A stretch of 64,000 bases of DNA from Castor canadensis (GCF_047511655.1 NC_133400.1:6282001-6346000); one strand, 5' to 3'. Numbered from the stretch's first letter, positions 34,203 to 45,170 are shown. Numbers and translations: made by a program. The notes: a model not told the origin generated them from the sequence alone.

Positions 34203-34789
34203 AATTTTCAACTTGGGTCCCTCCTAGCGCTTTCCTTTTCTTCGGCTCACCCCAAAGTGGAAGAAGTACAGCTATTCCAAATTCTCTCTTCTCGAACTTC
34301 ACTGCAGCAGTGTCTTGGCCCAGACAACCATCAGCACACTGAAGAAGTGTGGCCGCTACACTTGCTTCCACATTCCCTCTCCCTTACCAAAGAGGCAGCA
34401 AGTGGGAATGACTGGCATCCTTGCATGACTTCTGAGCACGTGTGTGGATGCCTGGTGTACGGGGGCCAGGCCTGGGCTCCAGGCTCAGTGCTCCCAAGAC
34501 AGATCAGTCTTGGAAGAAACTGCTGAGGAATTAAGGCAGGCCATGGTCACTGGAGGTGTGGGCTTTGCGGTGACACTTCTGGTTTCTTGCTTGGACAACT
34601 CCTCTTTCTGGGCTTCCAGCTCCTCATTAATAAATGGGCACCAGTGGCACCCTCCTCACTAATTCTGTCCTCAGCACCAACATTAATGAAAGGGTCACAT
34701 GGGATCTGGCCCGGAGGACTTACCTTCCTTCTTCCCTACCTGGCTCTCTGCTTGTCATCCCTGGCCTGCAACAGTATATGGTGTGTTCA

Positions 34790-35020
34790 CCTGTATGAGC
34801 TCTGGCTTCAGATGGGCCAGACTTGAGTCCAGGCTTGGCTTCTCCACTGTGTGACCTTGAGCAAACTATTTAACCTTTCTGTGCTTTGGGGCATCTGTAA
34901 AGCAGAGTTAATAACAGAAGCTGCCTTGTCAGTTTGTTTTGGGGATTCACAGAGATAAACACTAGAGCTGAGGTCAGAGACTGCACAGAACAAGTACTCA
35001 GTGATTACCAGCCATATGAC
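34790..35020 (+). repeat. MIR, nearly complete
   Basis: 'cttgagtccaggcttggctt', 'actgtgtgaccttgagcaaa', 'atttaacctttctgtgcttt' and 'cagaacaagtactcagtgat' follow MIR sense order over its length. Confidence 0.85.
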
Positions 35021-35574
35021 ACAGGGAGCAGCTACAAACTCCTACCAACCCACCACACCCTGGGCAAAGGGCAGGAGGGGTGCAAATGCCCACACATGGG
35101 GGCTCCCACCTTATCCCTAGGCTTCATCCTGATGGACTGAGGACAGCTCAGCCACCCTGATTTAGTGCTGCCATATGCAGCCTTGACACCCACTGGCCTT
35201 TACAGGACACCCATCTTTCCTCCCAAGAATTTGTGGTCTCCATCAGCTTGGCGCTGATTGGCCTGGAGTCAGTGCTTGGATGGCTGGCATTGGAGGTGTG
35301 GTCGCACCCTCACCTGGGTGCAGCAAGGAAATGCCTGACCTCCAGGTGGACTTTGTGGAATGTTCTTTCCTGGTGACTTGGAGCTCCTGAGAACAGTACA
35401 GTGTCCGAGTGAGACTGAGAGTCCTCAGGGCCTATGCCCTGACATTGTCAGGAACTGAAGTCAAAGGGACAGCTCCCATGAACAGCCACCTCCTAGGCTG
35501 GGAGGAAGCACTTCCCTGATCGCCAAGACTGACCACATCTTTTGTCTCATCTGACTCCTACCCCAGCCAGACAC

Positions 35575-35655
35575 ATTTGCCAGGACAGGCATAGGCTCAG
35601 AGAGGCAAAGCAGTTTGCCTAAGGACACACAGCTGGTTCTTCCTCTTCCATTGTG
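35575..35655 (-). repeat. MIR core fragment
   Basis: 'ggctcagagaggcaaagcag' followed by 'tttgcctaaggacacacagc' is the reversed MIR core. Confidence 0.7.
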
Positions 35656-35896
35656 TCCACACTTTGGGCCATTCCCAGGGTGATAACATTTGTTAAGAAC
35701 ACTGTTTCTAATCCAGACTTGAAATGTCAGCCTGACTCCAAGGACAGACTTCTAATGTGGCAGCTGGGGCACTGTAGAGGTTCAAAATGTATTTTTAAAA
35801 CATTGCCCTCCCTTTCTATATAATAATCTTTTAAAATAAAAAATAACTTTTAATATCTGTAATGCACCATGAATCTGCTAACATTATTCTATTTGG

Positions 35897-36015
35897 GTTT
35901 TTTTTCTTTTTTGACATGGTCTGGCTATGTAGCCCAGGCTGGACTCAAACTCATGGTCCTTCTGCCTCAGCCTCCAGAATGCTAATGCAGGCATGCACCA
36001 CCACGCCTGGTTTCT
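35897..36015 (-). mobile_element. SINE B1
   Basis: 'ctggctatgtagcccaggct' and 'gcatgcaccaccacgcctgg' mark a reversed B1 with a poly-T (tail) at its left. Confidence 0.9.
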
Positions 36016-36106
36016 AATTACTTTCCATGACATATTCTATTTAATGCCTCAGAGTAGGTGTCAGGCCCACAGAGAGTCTCTTCAAAAAATACTTAAAACA
36101 AGGTAC

Positions 36107-36297
36107 TTTTTTTTTCTTGGTGGCACTGGGGTTTGAACTCAGGGCCTCATGCTTGCTAGGCAGGCACTCTTACTACTTGAACCATTCTACCAGCCCTTTT
36201 TTGTGATAGGTCTCATGAACTATTTGCCCAGCCTGGCTTTGAACCATGATCCTCCTGGGTAGCTAGGATTGTGGACGTGAACCTCTGGTGCCCAGCT
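36107..36297 (-). mobile_element. Dimeric B1-ID SINE with target-site duplication
   Basis: It is full length in reverse: poly-T, 'ctggggtttgaactcagggc', 'ttgctaggcaggcactctta', 'aactatttgcccagcctggc', then 'tagctaggattgtggacgtg' and 'gtgcccagct'. The 8-bp repeat CAAGGTAC flanks it (36099-36106 and 36298-36305), fixing the insertion ends. Confidence 0.92.
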
Positions 36298-37269
36298 CAA
36301 GGTACAGTTTGACACTGTTGAAGGAACTGTCATGTGGAAGTAAGGGTCTCCATTAGTGAGCGCTGCATAGGGTCCACAGGTATTGTTGAAGACCTCCACA
36401 CGTACTTCCCAGGCCCTTGATGTTCCTTCACTATGAAGTGAAGCACACCACTTTGTGAATTTCCAAACAGACCACAACCCACTTGGGTGTCCCTAGGTCA
36501 GCTCTCCAAGGAGCAAAGTCCTATCATGTATGGCCTTGACCCTCTTTCTGGATTCAGCCCAGGTCAGCAGACATCTCCCTGAGGGCAGGGCTGTGATGGG
36601 GGCCAGGCCTGGCTGACTGCTGAGCAGCACCCTCCTGTTGGCTCCACTCCACCTGAGGCAGAACTATCCTGGTCCAGGATGGAGGCAAGTTTATGGCCAC
36701 AGCCATCTCCTCTTCAGGCCCCACCCATGCCCTCTGCCACTCCTGGCAAGGAAAGCACCCAAGCACCACCAAGTCCTTTCATCTAAGTCCAGAGCTATTT
36801 GTGCCTGCCCTATAGTGCTGACTGTCACCTCCTGGTTCCTATCATCCCCTCCCAAGCTTGGTACCTAGACTGACCCAGTTATGGAGGATGGTCTGATCAA
36901 AGGAAAAGGAAAGAAGGAATCCTCAGGGCTTGTGCCCTGCCACCTGCTGGTCAGCATCCTCAGCCTCCCACCAGGGTTTTACTTCCTGGCTTTGGCCTTT
37001 AGAAGTTCAATCCATGCATGGGGAGAAAGGAACCTCCTGTAGGTGAAGAGAGGTTCCCAGAGACCCAGGAAAAGGGGAAAAAGAAATCTTGAGTCCTGGG
37101 GAGGGACAAGGGCAGCTCCCAAAGGATGCACCTCAGAGGAACTGGGTGGCATGCTGCCCACAAGGCAGGAAAACCTGGATCACATGGCTGGACCTCAGCA
37201 AGCATGAGGACCAGTACCCTGAGCGCACAGTCACCGGGTGACCGACCCTGCCTTCTAAGCACTGTAAAT

Positions 37270-37400
37270 ACGTACATCTGTGAAGCTGTCTAACAATCGC
37301 CACAGCCCTGAGATGCTACTGCTCTCATCTCACAGCTGGCCCAAGTCACGCCATTGGGAAGTGGCAGAGCCAGGATCTGAACCTACAGGTGTATCTCCTG
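37270..37400 (-). repeat. MIR fragment
   Basis: 'catctcacagctggcccaag', 'gaagtggcagagccaggatc' and 'tgaacctacagg' follow reversed MIR order. Confidence 0.6.
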
Positions 37401-37484
37401 ATTCCATATGGCTCCGTCCATGGTATGGTCAGGGGCTTCCCCAATACTCCAGCTCTACTTAAAACCCTGGGCAGTTCCTCAGAA

Positions 37485-38005
37485 CACTAATCACAGCATC
37501 ACCAAATAATCCAGCCATTCCACTTCTTTGGTATGTACCCAAGAGGACTCCAACAGGTATTTGTATGCTGGTGTTCAGAGGAGCTTAACTGTGAGAAATG
37601 TTACTCACAATGACCAAGAGTTGGAAGCAACACAAGGGTCAACTGGCAAAATGGACGGACAAACAAAACATGGTTTATCAACATAGTGGAATATTATTCT
37701 GGCATAAAAAGGAAAGAATGTCTGTCACCTGTCACAAGGTGAAACTTGAGGACATTGCACTAAGGAAAATGAAACAGTCACAAAAGAACAAATCTTGTGT
37801 AAGTCTATTTAAACAAGGGACCAAGAGTGGTCACACTCAGAGAGACAGAAAGGAGAATGAGGAGTACCAGGAGTGGGAAGGGGAAGGGAGATATCATTTA
37901 ATGGGGACAGAGTTTCAGTTTGAGAAGATGAGAAAGTGGACGGTATGATGGTTGCACAACATGAAGGATGTCACTGGACCACACACTTAAAATGGCTAAA
38001 ACAGG
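37485..38005 (+). mobile_element. L1M-type 3' end
   Basis: 'taatccagccattccacttc', 'gacaaacaaaacatggttta', 'agtggaatattattctggca' and 'gatggttgcacaacatgaag' are ordered L1M 3' landmarks. Confidence 0.88.
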
Positions 38006-38007
38006 GG

Positions 38008-38460
38008 CCAGGCATGGTGGCACACACTTATAATCCCAGCTATTTAGGAGGCAAGGTCAGAAGATTGCTGTCTGAGGGCCAGCCTGGGCAAAAGTGTGAG
38101 ACTCCCTCTGAAAAACAAACTCAAAGCAAAAAGACAGGGGGGCCTGGCTCAAGTGGTAGAGCACCAGCCTCCTTGCCTACCAAGGGCAAGGCCCTGAGTT
38201 CAAGCTCCAGTACCACCAAAGAGAAGAAAGAAAAGAGTTGGGTGCCAGTGGCTCACATCTGTAATCCTAGCTACATGGGAGGCTGAGGTAGGGAGGACTG
38301 TGGTTTGAGGCCAGCTTGGCAAATAGTTGGCCAGACCCCATCTCCAAAATAACCAGAGCAAAATGGACTGGAGGTGTGGCCTAAGCAGTAGAATTCCTAC
38401 TCCTACTTTGCAAGCATGAAGCCTTGAGTTCAAACTCCAATCCCACCAAAAAAAAAGATT
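38008..38460 (+). mobile_element. Two dimeric B1-ID SINEs in tandem
   Basis: Copy 1 (38008-38236) runs from 'ccaggcatggtggcacacac' to 'gagttcaagctccagtacca'. Copy 2 (38237-38458) runs from 'ggtgccagtggctcacatct' to 'gagttcaaactccaatccca' plus poly-A. Both are in the same orientation directly after the L1 end. Confidence 0.9.
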
Positions 38461-38472
38461 AAAAGGCAAATT

Positions 38473-38493
38473 TAGATAGATAGATAGATAGAT
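38473..38493. repeat. (GATA)n microsatellite
   Basis: Five TAGA units lie just after the SINE poly-A, followed by a T-run. Confidence 0.85.
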
Positions 38494-38608
38494 CGTTTTG
38501 TTTTTTTTTTAACCATGACACAACTTCCCCACAGCTTTTTGGTGTCACCCTGGCCACATATCCCAGCAAGAACCAACACTGATATCTTACCAAAAGGGGT
38601 CCATGGGG

Positions 38609-38680
38609 TTCTGAATCTAAACACTGAGTCCTCTCAGCTCTGAGTTCTGAATCTAAACACTGAGTCCTCTCAGCTCTGAG
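38609..38680. repeat. Perfect 36-bp tandem duplication
   Basis: A 36-base unit beginning 'ttctgaatctaaacactgag' and ending 'ctctcagctctgag' occurs at 38609-38644 and again at 38645-38680 with no mismatch. A further partial 'ctctgag' follows. Confidence 0.95.
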
Positions 38681-38849
38681 CTCTGAGGTAATGCAGGCAG
38701 CTGGGCCACACAGAGAGGAGAGGAGTCTAGAGCACCAGATGGAAGGAGATTGGGGCCAGATTACGTCTGGGGGAACTGGGTCTGACTGTCTGTCCTCAGC
38801 AGAGGGACATGGGGCATCTGAGTAGTTCAGGCTGAGTCACAGGCTCTGG

Positions 38850-39000
38850 CTAATTATTAAGCACTTGCTGTATACCAGGCTCTGTGCTTAGCACATTGCA
38901 CACAGCTCCTCGTATATCTCTTGGAGGTTGTTATTTGTCTTCACTGCTCAGAGGAGAAAACTGAGCCACAAAGGAGACAGGCAACCTGTGCATGCCCTGG
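38850..39000 (-). repeat. MIR
   Basis: 'taagcacttgctgtatacca', 'ggctctgtgcttagcacatt' and 'agaggagaaaactgagccac' follow reversed MIR order. Confidence 0.75.
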
Positions 39001-39774
39001 CTGGTGGCAACAGGGCCAGGCCGGGAGCCCTCATCCTTCCAGGTCCGTCTCTCCCCAGCCTGCCACTCAGTCTTCACCAGGCACTGGCTGCTCAGGTGCC
39101 CAGTGCTGGCTTGGGGCTGCCACCAGGCTGGGCCCTCACCCAACTCCATGGCTCTGGCTGACCAGGCAGGGAGGCTGGTTTAGAGCAACATCCTCCATGG
39201 AAGCTGCTAGAAGGAGAAGCAGGTCAGGCCTGAATCATGGCCAGCCTTGTGGTCAGCACTGTCGGTCTGGCTGAGGGACAGCTCGGGGAGCCCCTGAACC
39301 CCCACTCCTCTTAGGGCTCACAGGGACTTTGGGGAGTGGGAAGGAAGTGGGGGTGCTGTGGTCCCCTCAGGGTGAACCATTCCTGAGACTTCCCGAAGCC
39401 TCCTCTGCCCCTGGTGAGGCCGCTGCTGTGCACACACAGCCACAGCTGCCTCCCTCCACCCAAGGAAAGAGGAAGTGGTCAGAGGCCAGTGAGGGAGAGC
39501 CTGAAAAGAGGACATGTCCCAACCTGCGCCACCCCCTCCCTGCCGGTGAAGAGTGGACATGAACTGGGGTGCCCAGTGCGTCTTAGAACTAGTCCCCTGG
39601 GGAAGACAGAACCTTCTTTAACCCCACAGTTTTGTCCTAAAAACACCCTACAATTCTGAGACTTCAGCTCTGGGGAGTCCCAAGGTACAGGAGAGGGGAC
39701 CAAGGAAGCCCCCAAGCCAGCGCCCACCACTCTGCAGGCTCACAGTGATGGTGGAACACTGCATTCCAGTGTCC

Positions 39775-40005
39775 AGCCTCTGGACTGGGGTTCCAAACCC
39801 TGGCTCTGACACTCAGCTGTGTGATCGGGGGCAGGTTGTTTGCTTTCTCTGGGTTTTGTATCCTCCTCTCTAAACTGGAGCTAAGAAAGAACCTTATATC
39901 TAATGGTTGTGGTGAGAATTCCAGGAGGTGTTAGATGTTGGGTGTTAGAGACAAGGCTGGGTGTGCAGGAAGAGCTTAATAAATGCTACCTATTGTTATA
40001 AATCA
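39775..40005 (+). repeat. MIR, nearly complete
   Basis: 'gttccaaaccctggctctga', 'cactcagctgtgtgatcggg' and 'agagcttaataaatgctacc' follow MIR sense order to its end. Confidence 0.85.
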
Positions 40006-40347
40006 GGGCGTCTCTGAGGCTGACTCTTTTCTCCAGGAGGCTGGAGCTGGGGCTGGCAGCAGGCGGAGCTGGACGCAGGGTATTTCCAGAGAAAACAGGT
40101 CACAAGTGGAGAGAGAATCAGAAAAAACCATAAGGACAAACGTAGGTGACTCCCCAGCTCTGCAGAGGACCACTCTGAGTCCTGTCAGCAAACACCTCCG
40201 GGGAAGGAGGCCTCACTGACATGCCACTGGCACTGCAGAAGGGGTTTGGGGCTGCCTCTGAGAACAAGTAAGGCTCTGCTGCCTTGTCCCATGTTGAACT
40301 GGAATGTACGTGCAACTCTTCTGTCCCTTTAGAAGAAAGCAATCAGC

Positions 40348-40455
40348 AAGTCCACATGGTGGTTTAGGCCTGTAACCCCAGCTGCTCAGGAGGCTGGCAG
40401 GAGTATGGCGAGTTCAAGGCCAGCCTGGGCTACAAAGTGAGACTTTGTTTCAGAA
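40348..40455 (+). mobile_element. SINE B1
   Basis: 'ggtttaggcctgtaacccca', 'gttcaaggccagcctgggct' and 'acaaagtgagactttgtttc' mark B1. Confidence 0.88.
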
Positions 40456-40529
40456 AAATGTATTTTGCATTCATGTATGAAAACAGGGCAATGAAATCTG
40501 CTGAAGTCATTCTAAGGAGGGAGGGGGGA

Positions 40530-40660
40530 TTAGAGAGTGTGATGGAAAGGGCAAATGTAATTAAGATACATTGTAAGCACATACATAAATGTCACAGTGT
40601 GTCCCCTCTGTACAACTGTTACATGCTAATAGAATTTTTTTTTTAAAAAGAAATTCATTC
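40530..40660 (+). mobile_element. Lineage-specific retroelement 3' end, copy 2
   Basis: 'gatacattgtaagcacatac', 'ataaatgtcacagtgtgtcc' and 'cctctgtacaactgttacat' are homologous to 41130-41255 and 3535-3655. Confidence 0.5.
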
Positions 40661-40671
40661 CCTAAAAAAAA

Positions 40672-40755
40672 AAGTTGGGGTACAGCTCAGTGGTTGAGTG
40701 CTGGTCTAGCAGGTGCAAGGCCCTGGGTTTGCCACAGTACCACCAAAAAAAAAGT
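40672..40755 (+). mobile_element. ID-type SINE
   Basis: 'ggggtacagctcagtggttg', 'tctagcaggtgcaaggccct' and 'gtaccaccaaaaaaaa' mark an ID unit. The B-box area has lost a few bases. Confidence 0.82.
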
Positions 40756-41129
40756 TGATCTCAAAAAGAAAAATCAACAGGGCTGGAACTAGTACAAGGT
40801 GAGTGAAGAGCTTAGCGCGGGACTGAAGAGGGAATGGCTCCTAAATTTTGTAGTTCCTTACATTTTCCCTATCAGAGTGTCCCTGTGGCACCTGGCTTTC
40901 TTTGCCCTCCCCTGCCTCAGCTACCAACCTCCAGCTCCCAACTTTCCTCCCTCTGCAGATATGCTGACCACTCTCACTGCAAACAACTATTCACGAAGAA
41001 CATCATGGAATCAAAAGAAGGAAAGAAAGAAGAGCGGCAATTTTGCCAGAAAAAACTTCCTTACTTTTCAGAGCATGGAATAATTCGTTACCTTAAGAAT
41101 GAACGTGAATGGGGGAGGGGAGATAAAGG

Positions 41130-41255
41130 AGTGTGATGGAGGGATGAATTCAACCATGATAGATTGTAAGCACTTTTGTAAATGTCACCATGTACCCCCA
41201 GCATAACAACAACAATAAAGTAATAATAAATAAAGCAAAAATTAAAAAAAAAAAC
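41130..41255 (+). mobile_element. Lineage-specific retroelement 3' end, copy 3
   Basis: 'gatagattgtaagcactttt', 'gtaaatgtcaccatgtaccc' and 'ccagcataacaacaacaata' are followed by an A-rich end. It is the best preserved of the three copies; the preceding 'gaatgggggaggggagataa' probably belongs to it. Confidence 0.55.
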
Positions 41256-41796
41256 TGAAAGTTCCAGCTGTTTCAGATTCAGAACCCTCTTTTCCAAACA
41301 ACCTCACAAGAAAAGCTCTAGAGACCTGGGATGAGACAGGTGCAGAACCTCACACGGTTTCATTGTGACAGAAGCCTAAGGAACAGAAACATGTCAACAA
41401 TTTATAAAACAATTTTTTTAAAAGGTGGTCAATTTCACTATCATCAAAGAAGTGGAAATGAAGTAGCATTTTTACACTCTAGTTGGATAATTTACTATCT
41501 AATTTTAGAAATTATTTTGTTTGGCCACACATAGATATCTCTATACATATGTATATAGCTTATTTTTTTTAATAATTGAATCATATTATTTTGCTACTTG
41601 CTTTTTTACTTTTCTACTTATGGGTCTCTTTCTAGGTCAGCAATCCAGCCAACCTCATTCTTTTTTAGCTAGCCACAACTCCTAGCTGTCACCCTACAAA
41701 TGGAGCACTTTACTGTTTGACTTGGTAAAAGAACCTGCCAATTTCTTTAAATTGTTTTTATTGGGGGTGGGGAGGGAGACTGATGTTTGGGGGGGA

Positions 41797-41897
41797 TTTT
41801 TTTTTTTTTTTTTTTTTTTGCAGTACTGGGGTTTGAACTCATGGTTTCCTGCTTGCAAGACAGGCACTCTGCCACTTAAGCCACTCCTCCAGCCCTT
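41797..41897 (-). mobile_element. ID-type SINE (right monomer) with long poly-A
   Basis: A 23-base T-run (tail) is followed by 'agtactggggtttgaactca', 'ttgcaagacaggcactctgc' and 'aagccactcctccagccc'. The long pure tail suggests a fairly recent insertion. Confidence 0.9.
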
Positions 41898-42356
41898 TAA
41901 ATTGTTTTAATGAAAAAGACTACTTATAGTCTTATAATTTCATTTAAAAAATTAAGAGATTTTAAAATTCTGCATCTTTGGGGATTACAGATGGATATTT
42001 AAAAAAAAAAAGTCAAATGGGCTCAGACAGAGGCTCTTTGGTTGAGTTAGCTCTGAGCCCCCCAAATAAACTGCCAAACCAGTTGTCTGTGACCATGTAA
42101 ATCAACCCCATGTTTCTGGGCCCAACACGACTTCTGTTTCCTACAGGAGAGGTGCCCCTTGTGTAGCTGCACTGGGCTGAGCTTCGGTGAGCACTGAGCC
42201 TGGAAGTCAACCAGGCTGGGCTGACCCATCCTCCATGCTGGATCCTCTCTTGCCACCCCCAGTCCCAGCACCTGAAGGAGGAAGAGGGCCAGGTTCAGAA
42301 ACTCGACAGGACTGAGATCCAATTCCAGCTCTGCCAGGGTCTCCTTGACTCTACGT

Positions 42357-42437
42357 TTTTTGTTTTTGCAGTGCTGGGAATGGAACCCAGGGCCTCCCAC
42401 AGGCTAGGCAAGGGCTCTTGAGCCACACCCCCAGGCC
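42357..42437 (-). mobile_element. ID-type SINE
   Basis: 'agtgctgggaatggaaccca', 'ggctaggcaagggctcttga' and 'gccacacccccagg' mark a reversed ID. Confidence 0.88.
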
Positions 42438-42550
42438 TCACTGAGCTTGTGAAGTCTCAGTTTTCCTAATTTATAAAACGGGCTGGATGAAACCTGGCTG
42501 ACAGGGTTGTAATGGGGATGAGATGCAAGAACAGATGTGAAAGTAATTAG
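42438..42550 (+). repeat. MIR 3' half
   Basis: 'tctcagttttcctaatttat' and 'aaaacgggctggatgaaacc' match MIR sense. Confidence 0.55.
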
Positions 42551-42999
42551 CTTCCTACCTTCTGTTTGGGGTTGGCCAACGGGTCTACAGTGGGGAAGAA
42601 GGGAGCCAGTGCGGGGTTTTCTGACCACGAGTGCTTTCCCAGAAACTGTCTTCTTCTTTTTTTTTTTTTTTTTTGTTAAAACAAAACAAAACATCTAAAC
42701 AAGTTATGCACTCACATGATTCAAAATTCAAAAGGTCTAAAAGGGTAGTGTGAGAAGGGAGGCTCCTTTCCCATCCACCTTAGTCCCTTCCCCAGAGACA
42801 GGTTTTGTCACCTCTCTCTTGTGTCTTCTTCCATGTCAGTTCCAGAGTCCCAAAAGTCCTCTCCTGCTGCAGAATTCTTGCTCTTTATTCAAAACACATC
42901 CATTTGCTTTGGAGGCCGCTGAAGTTCCCATAGAAGAGGGATTTAAACAATGAAAATTGTGAGGCACTTGGTTAGCCGCTTGATCAATGTTATCAGCCT

Positions 43000-43090
43000 G
43001 CAAAGTGAGAATTACTAATATGTCCATTTTACAGATATGGAAACTGTGGCTCAGGGAGGTTAAGCAGCCAGTTTAGTGAGAAAATCACCT
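43000..43090 (-). repeat. MIR core fragment
   Basis: 'ccattttacagatatggaaa' then 'ctgtggctcagggaggttaa' is a clear reversed MIR core. Confidence 0.8.
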
Positions 43091-43259
43091 ATCTAGTCAT
43101 CACAGAAGTGTGTATAGCTCTTATTCTATGCCTCTTCGGATGTTGGGTGTGAAGAGTGAGAAAATAAATAAATCCCACCCAGAAACTCTAAATCTCAAAA
43201 TTGTTAATCCCCTGCGACCACTGGGATCAGATGATTTCGGCTCCCAACCTTGCTCTCAG

Positions 43260-43420
43260 ATCGCATAAAACTACCTTCCCCAGAATGCACCGCTCTTAAG
43301 GCTCTTCCGGGCTCGGCCAGTCTATGGACAACATTTCCCAGAATGCAGAGTGTTCACAGCACGTCCCACTTCCGCTTCCTGCCCAGATGATTTCTGGGAG
43401 TCGTGGTCTCTGTTGGTGCT
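43260..43420. promoter_or_regulatory. Candidate orphan promoter: three ZNF143-type motifs plus ETS sites
   Basis: Two plus-strand matches to the ZNF143/STAF consensus ACTACAATTCCCAGAATGC are visible: 43270-43288 (16 of 19 bases) and 43328-43346 (17 of 19). A weaker one lies on the minus strand at 43389-43407 (14 of 19). ETS-type CTTCCGG (43304-43310) and ACTTCCG (43368-43374) lie between and beside them. The following kilobase is GC- and CpG-richer than the surroundings. Such motif clusters normally mark promoters, often bidirectional, yet I see no coding exon next to it. It could drive a non-coding transcript or act as a distal element; direction is unknown. Confidence 0.6.
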
Positions 43421-44436
43421 AGGTGCGGAAACAGCTAGCACCTAGGAAGCCTCGGTGGTCCAGGCAGCAGCCCCACGTGGACAAACAAACATATTTATAA
43501 ACCGGGAGACACTGGTGGGCCCGAAAGCATTTTCTACCTTCCTTTAGCCATCCAGATGGTTCTGTCTGTGGCCGCGCCTCCCCTGGGAGCCTCTCTTTCA
43601 CTGTCTTAAGGGTCAGTAACTGTTCCTGAAACCGGAGTTTTAGGGCGAAAAGCCCCAGCCCCGGAGGTCCCCAATGGGCTAGGCTCGGCCACCCGTCCCT
43701 ATGCGCCAGTTAGAGACGAGCCCTGGTGAATGGCGGAGAAAGGAGACTTAATCGCATGCGGCCGCGTCGGGAAGACAAAAGAGGTTTGGTGACCCCAAGA
43801 TTGTCTTCGAGAAGCTGACAGAAATTTTGGGATTTTGTGGGGAGGGAGTCAAGGAAATGGTCTGAGGTGTACGTGACTGACGGGCCGGCGATCTTGGTCA
43901 GTCCAGTGTTCTGGTCCGGTTCTGGGAAGTTACCGCCGAGGGGAGCAATCTGGTTCCTGTTGGAGAGGATTCTTGGGACAATTGTCCTCACTGGCAGGCT
44001 GGCAGCTCCAGGGGGCCCCAGTCCATTGTCAGAAAGATGTTATCAGGCAGGCCTGCTCCTCCTGGAGTGCAAGGTGACTGGGAAGGACAAGGGACTCAGA
44101 AAAAGCTAATGTGGCAGAAGGACAAAATGGAGTTAACCAGGCCAGTGCCCTCTTTCACTCCTTTAGAATCTTGATTCGCCTAACTGTTGGGTTCCCTAGG
44201 GGCCTGAGAGTCTGTCTTTTACGATGTCATGTTGCCCCAGAAGCGCACTCCCTTCTAAGTAGGGAAGAAAACGGAAGGAAGCCCCGATCAATGGGCACTC
44301 GCGATCCTACAGGCGGGAAGCTCAGGAATAAGTTTGGCCACAGAAGCCAGCTTCGGAATCAAAAGCTGAAAGCAAAGGTGCTCAACCCGGGCTCTTTGTC
44401 AAAGCCCACCTGCCCCGACCCGCCAAATCGCCTCCC

Positions 44437-44448
44437 CACGTGACTCAT
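44437..44448. promoter_or_regulatory. Overlapping E-box and AP-1 site
   Basis: CACGTGACTCAT contains CACGTG (44437-44442) overlapping TGACTCA (44441-44447), a composite bHLH-ZIP and AP-1/MAF-type site. It lies 1.1 kb from the ZNF143-type cluster. Confidence 0.4.
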
Positions 44449-44847
44449 GTGCAGCCCAGGCACAGGGAAAGCAAAGGGGCTGTGTTTTTACCTGTTTTTG
44501 CTCTCAGAAGCTACCAGATTGCCTGTCCTGAGAGCAGTAAGCCTGCAGGATTGATCTCTGTATCCCCAGGACTAAGTCCCATGTCACCCTGAATAGGGAC
44601 TGCACTTGGGGACTGTACCCAGCTGCTATTTATCATCTGCCAGCTCTGTGTGGCCAGTGGTCCATTCATAGGTCAGTCCATATCACCCTTGCTGTTAAAT
44701 GTTTTGAACAGGGCCTTGAGTTCGAGTCGTTGTTTGGATGGAAATGAATCAAGCATGAAGATGTCCATACACCAAAGGAAGGGTACTGGCACTTAAAGAA
44801 CCCCTCTGGTGGTCAAGGGTCATCTTGGAAGCCAACACGTACCTCTC

Positions 44848-44925
44848 ATTGGTCAGCATGCCACGCATGCCCATCCTGTCCAATCAGGAGGAGAAGTAGG
44901 CGTGTCCTGACTGGCTTGGGCCAAT
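44848..44925. promoter_or_regulatory. Cluster of three CCAAT boxes (NF-Y type)
   Basis: ATTGG at 44848-44852 (followed by TC, inverted CCAAT), CCAATCAGG at 44880 and CCAATCGAG at 44921 are spaced 32 and 41 bases apart. Spacing near 31-32 bases is typical of NF-Y pairs in promoters and some LTRs. No TATA box is evident just downstream. It may be promoter-like or the eroded U3 of an LTR. Confidence 0.45.
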
Positions 44926-45170
44926 CGAGATTCAGTTTCTAGGGCTGGCCCCTGGCCTGAGCTCTACAAGGAGGAAAGAAAGCCTTCTTCTCATGTGTAA
45001 CCACGGGTGCCTTTTCTCTTTCGGCCCTGCGGTGATCTAGGTGCAAACCTAGCCTTGCTGCTGGGGTTCATTTACAAGAGGTGCTTAGTGATTCTTCTAT
45101 TCTTTGCTGAAGATCTATGGGATGATGAGGGAAAGGTTCCAGTGCACATTCCTTTAAAAGTCTGTATTAA

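Noticed and set aside
33202-34371. A 389-codon minus-strand open frame of His-Pro-Ser-Ile repeats
   Set aside because: It is the translation of the GGAT satellite. The repeat unit has no stop in that frame, there is no known domain, and it starts and ends at the array borders.
38921-39274. A possible short gene in the GC-rich stretch near 39 kb
   Set aside because: Both strands are open over the same interval, it begins inside a MIR, and there is no recognisable protein or exon boundary.
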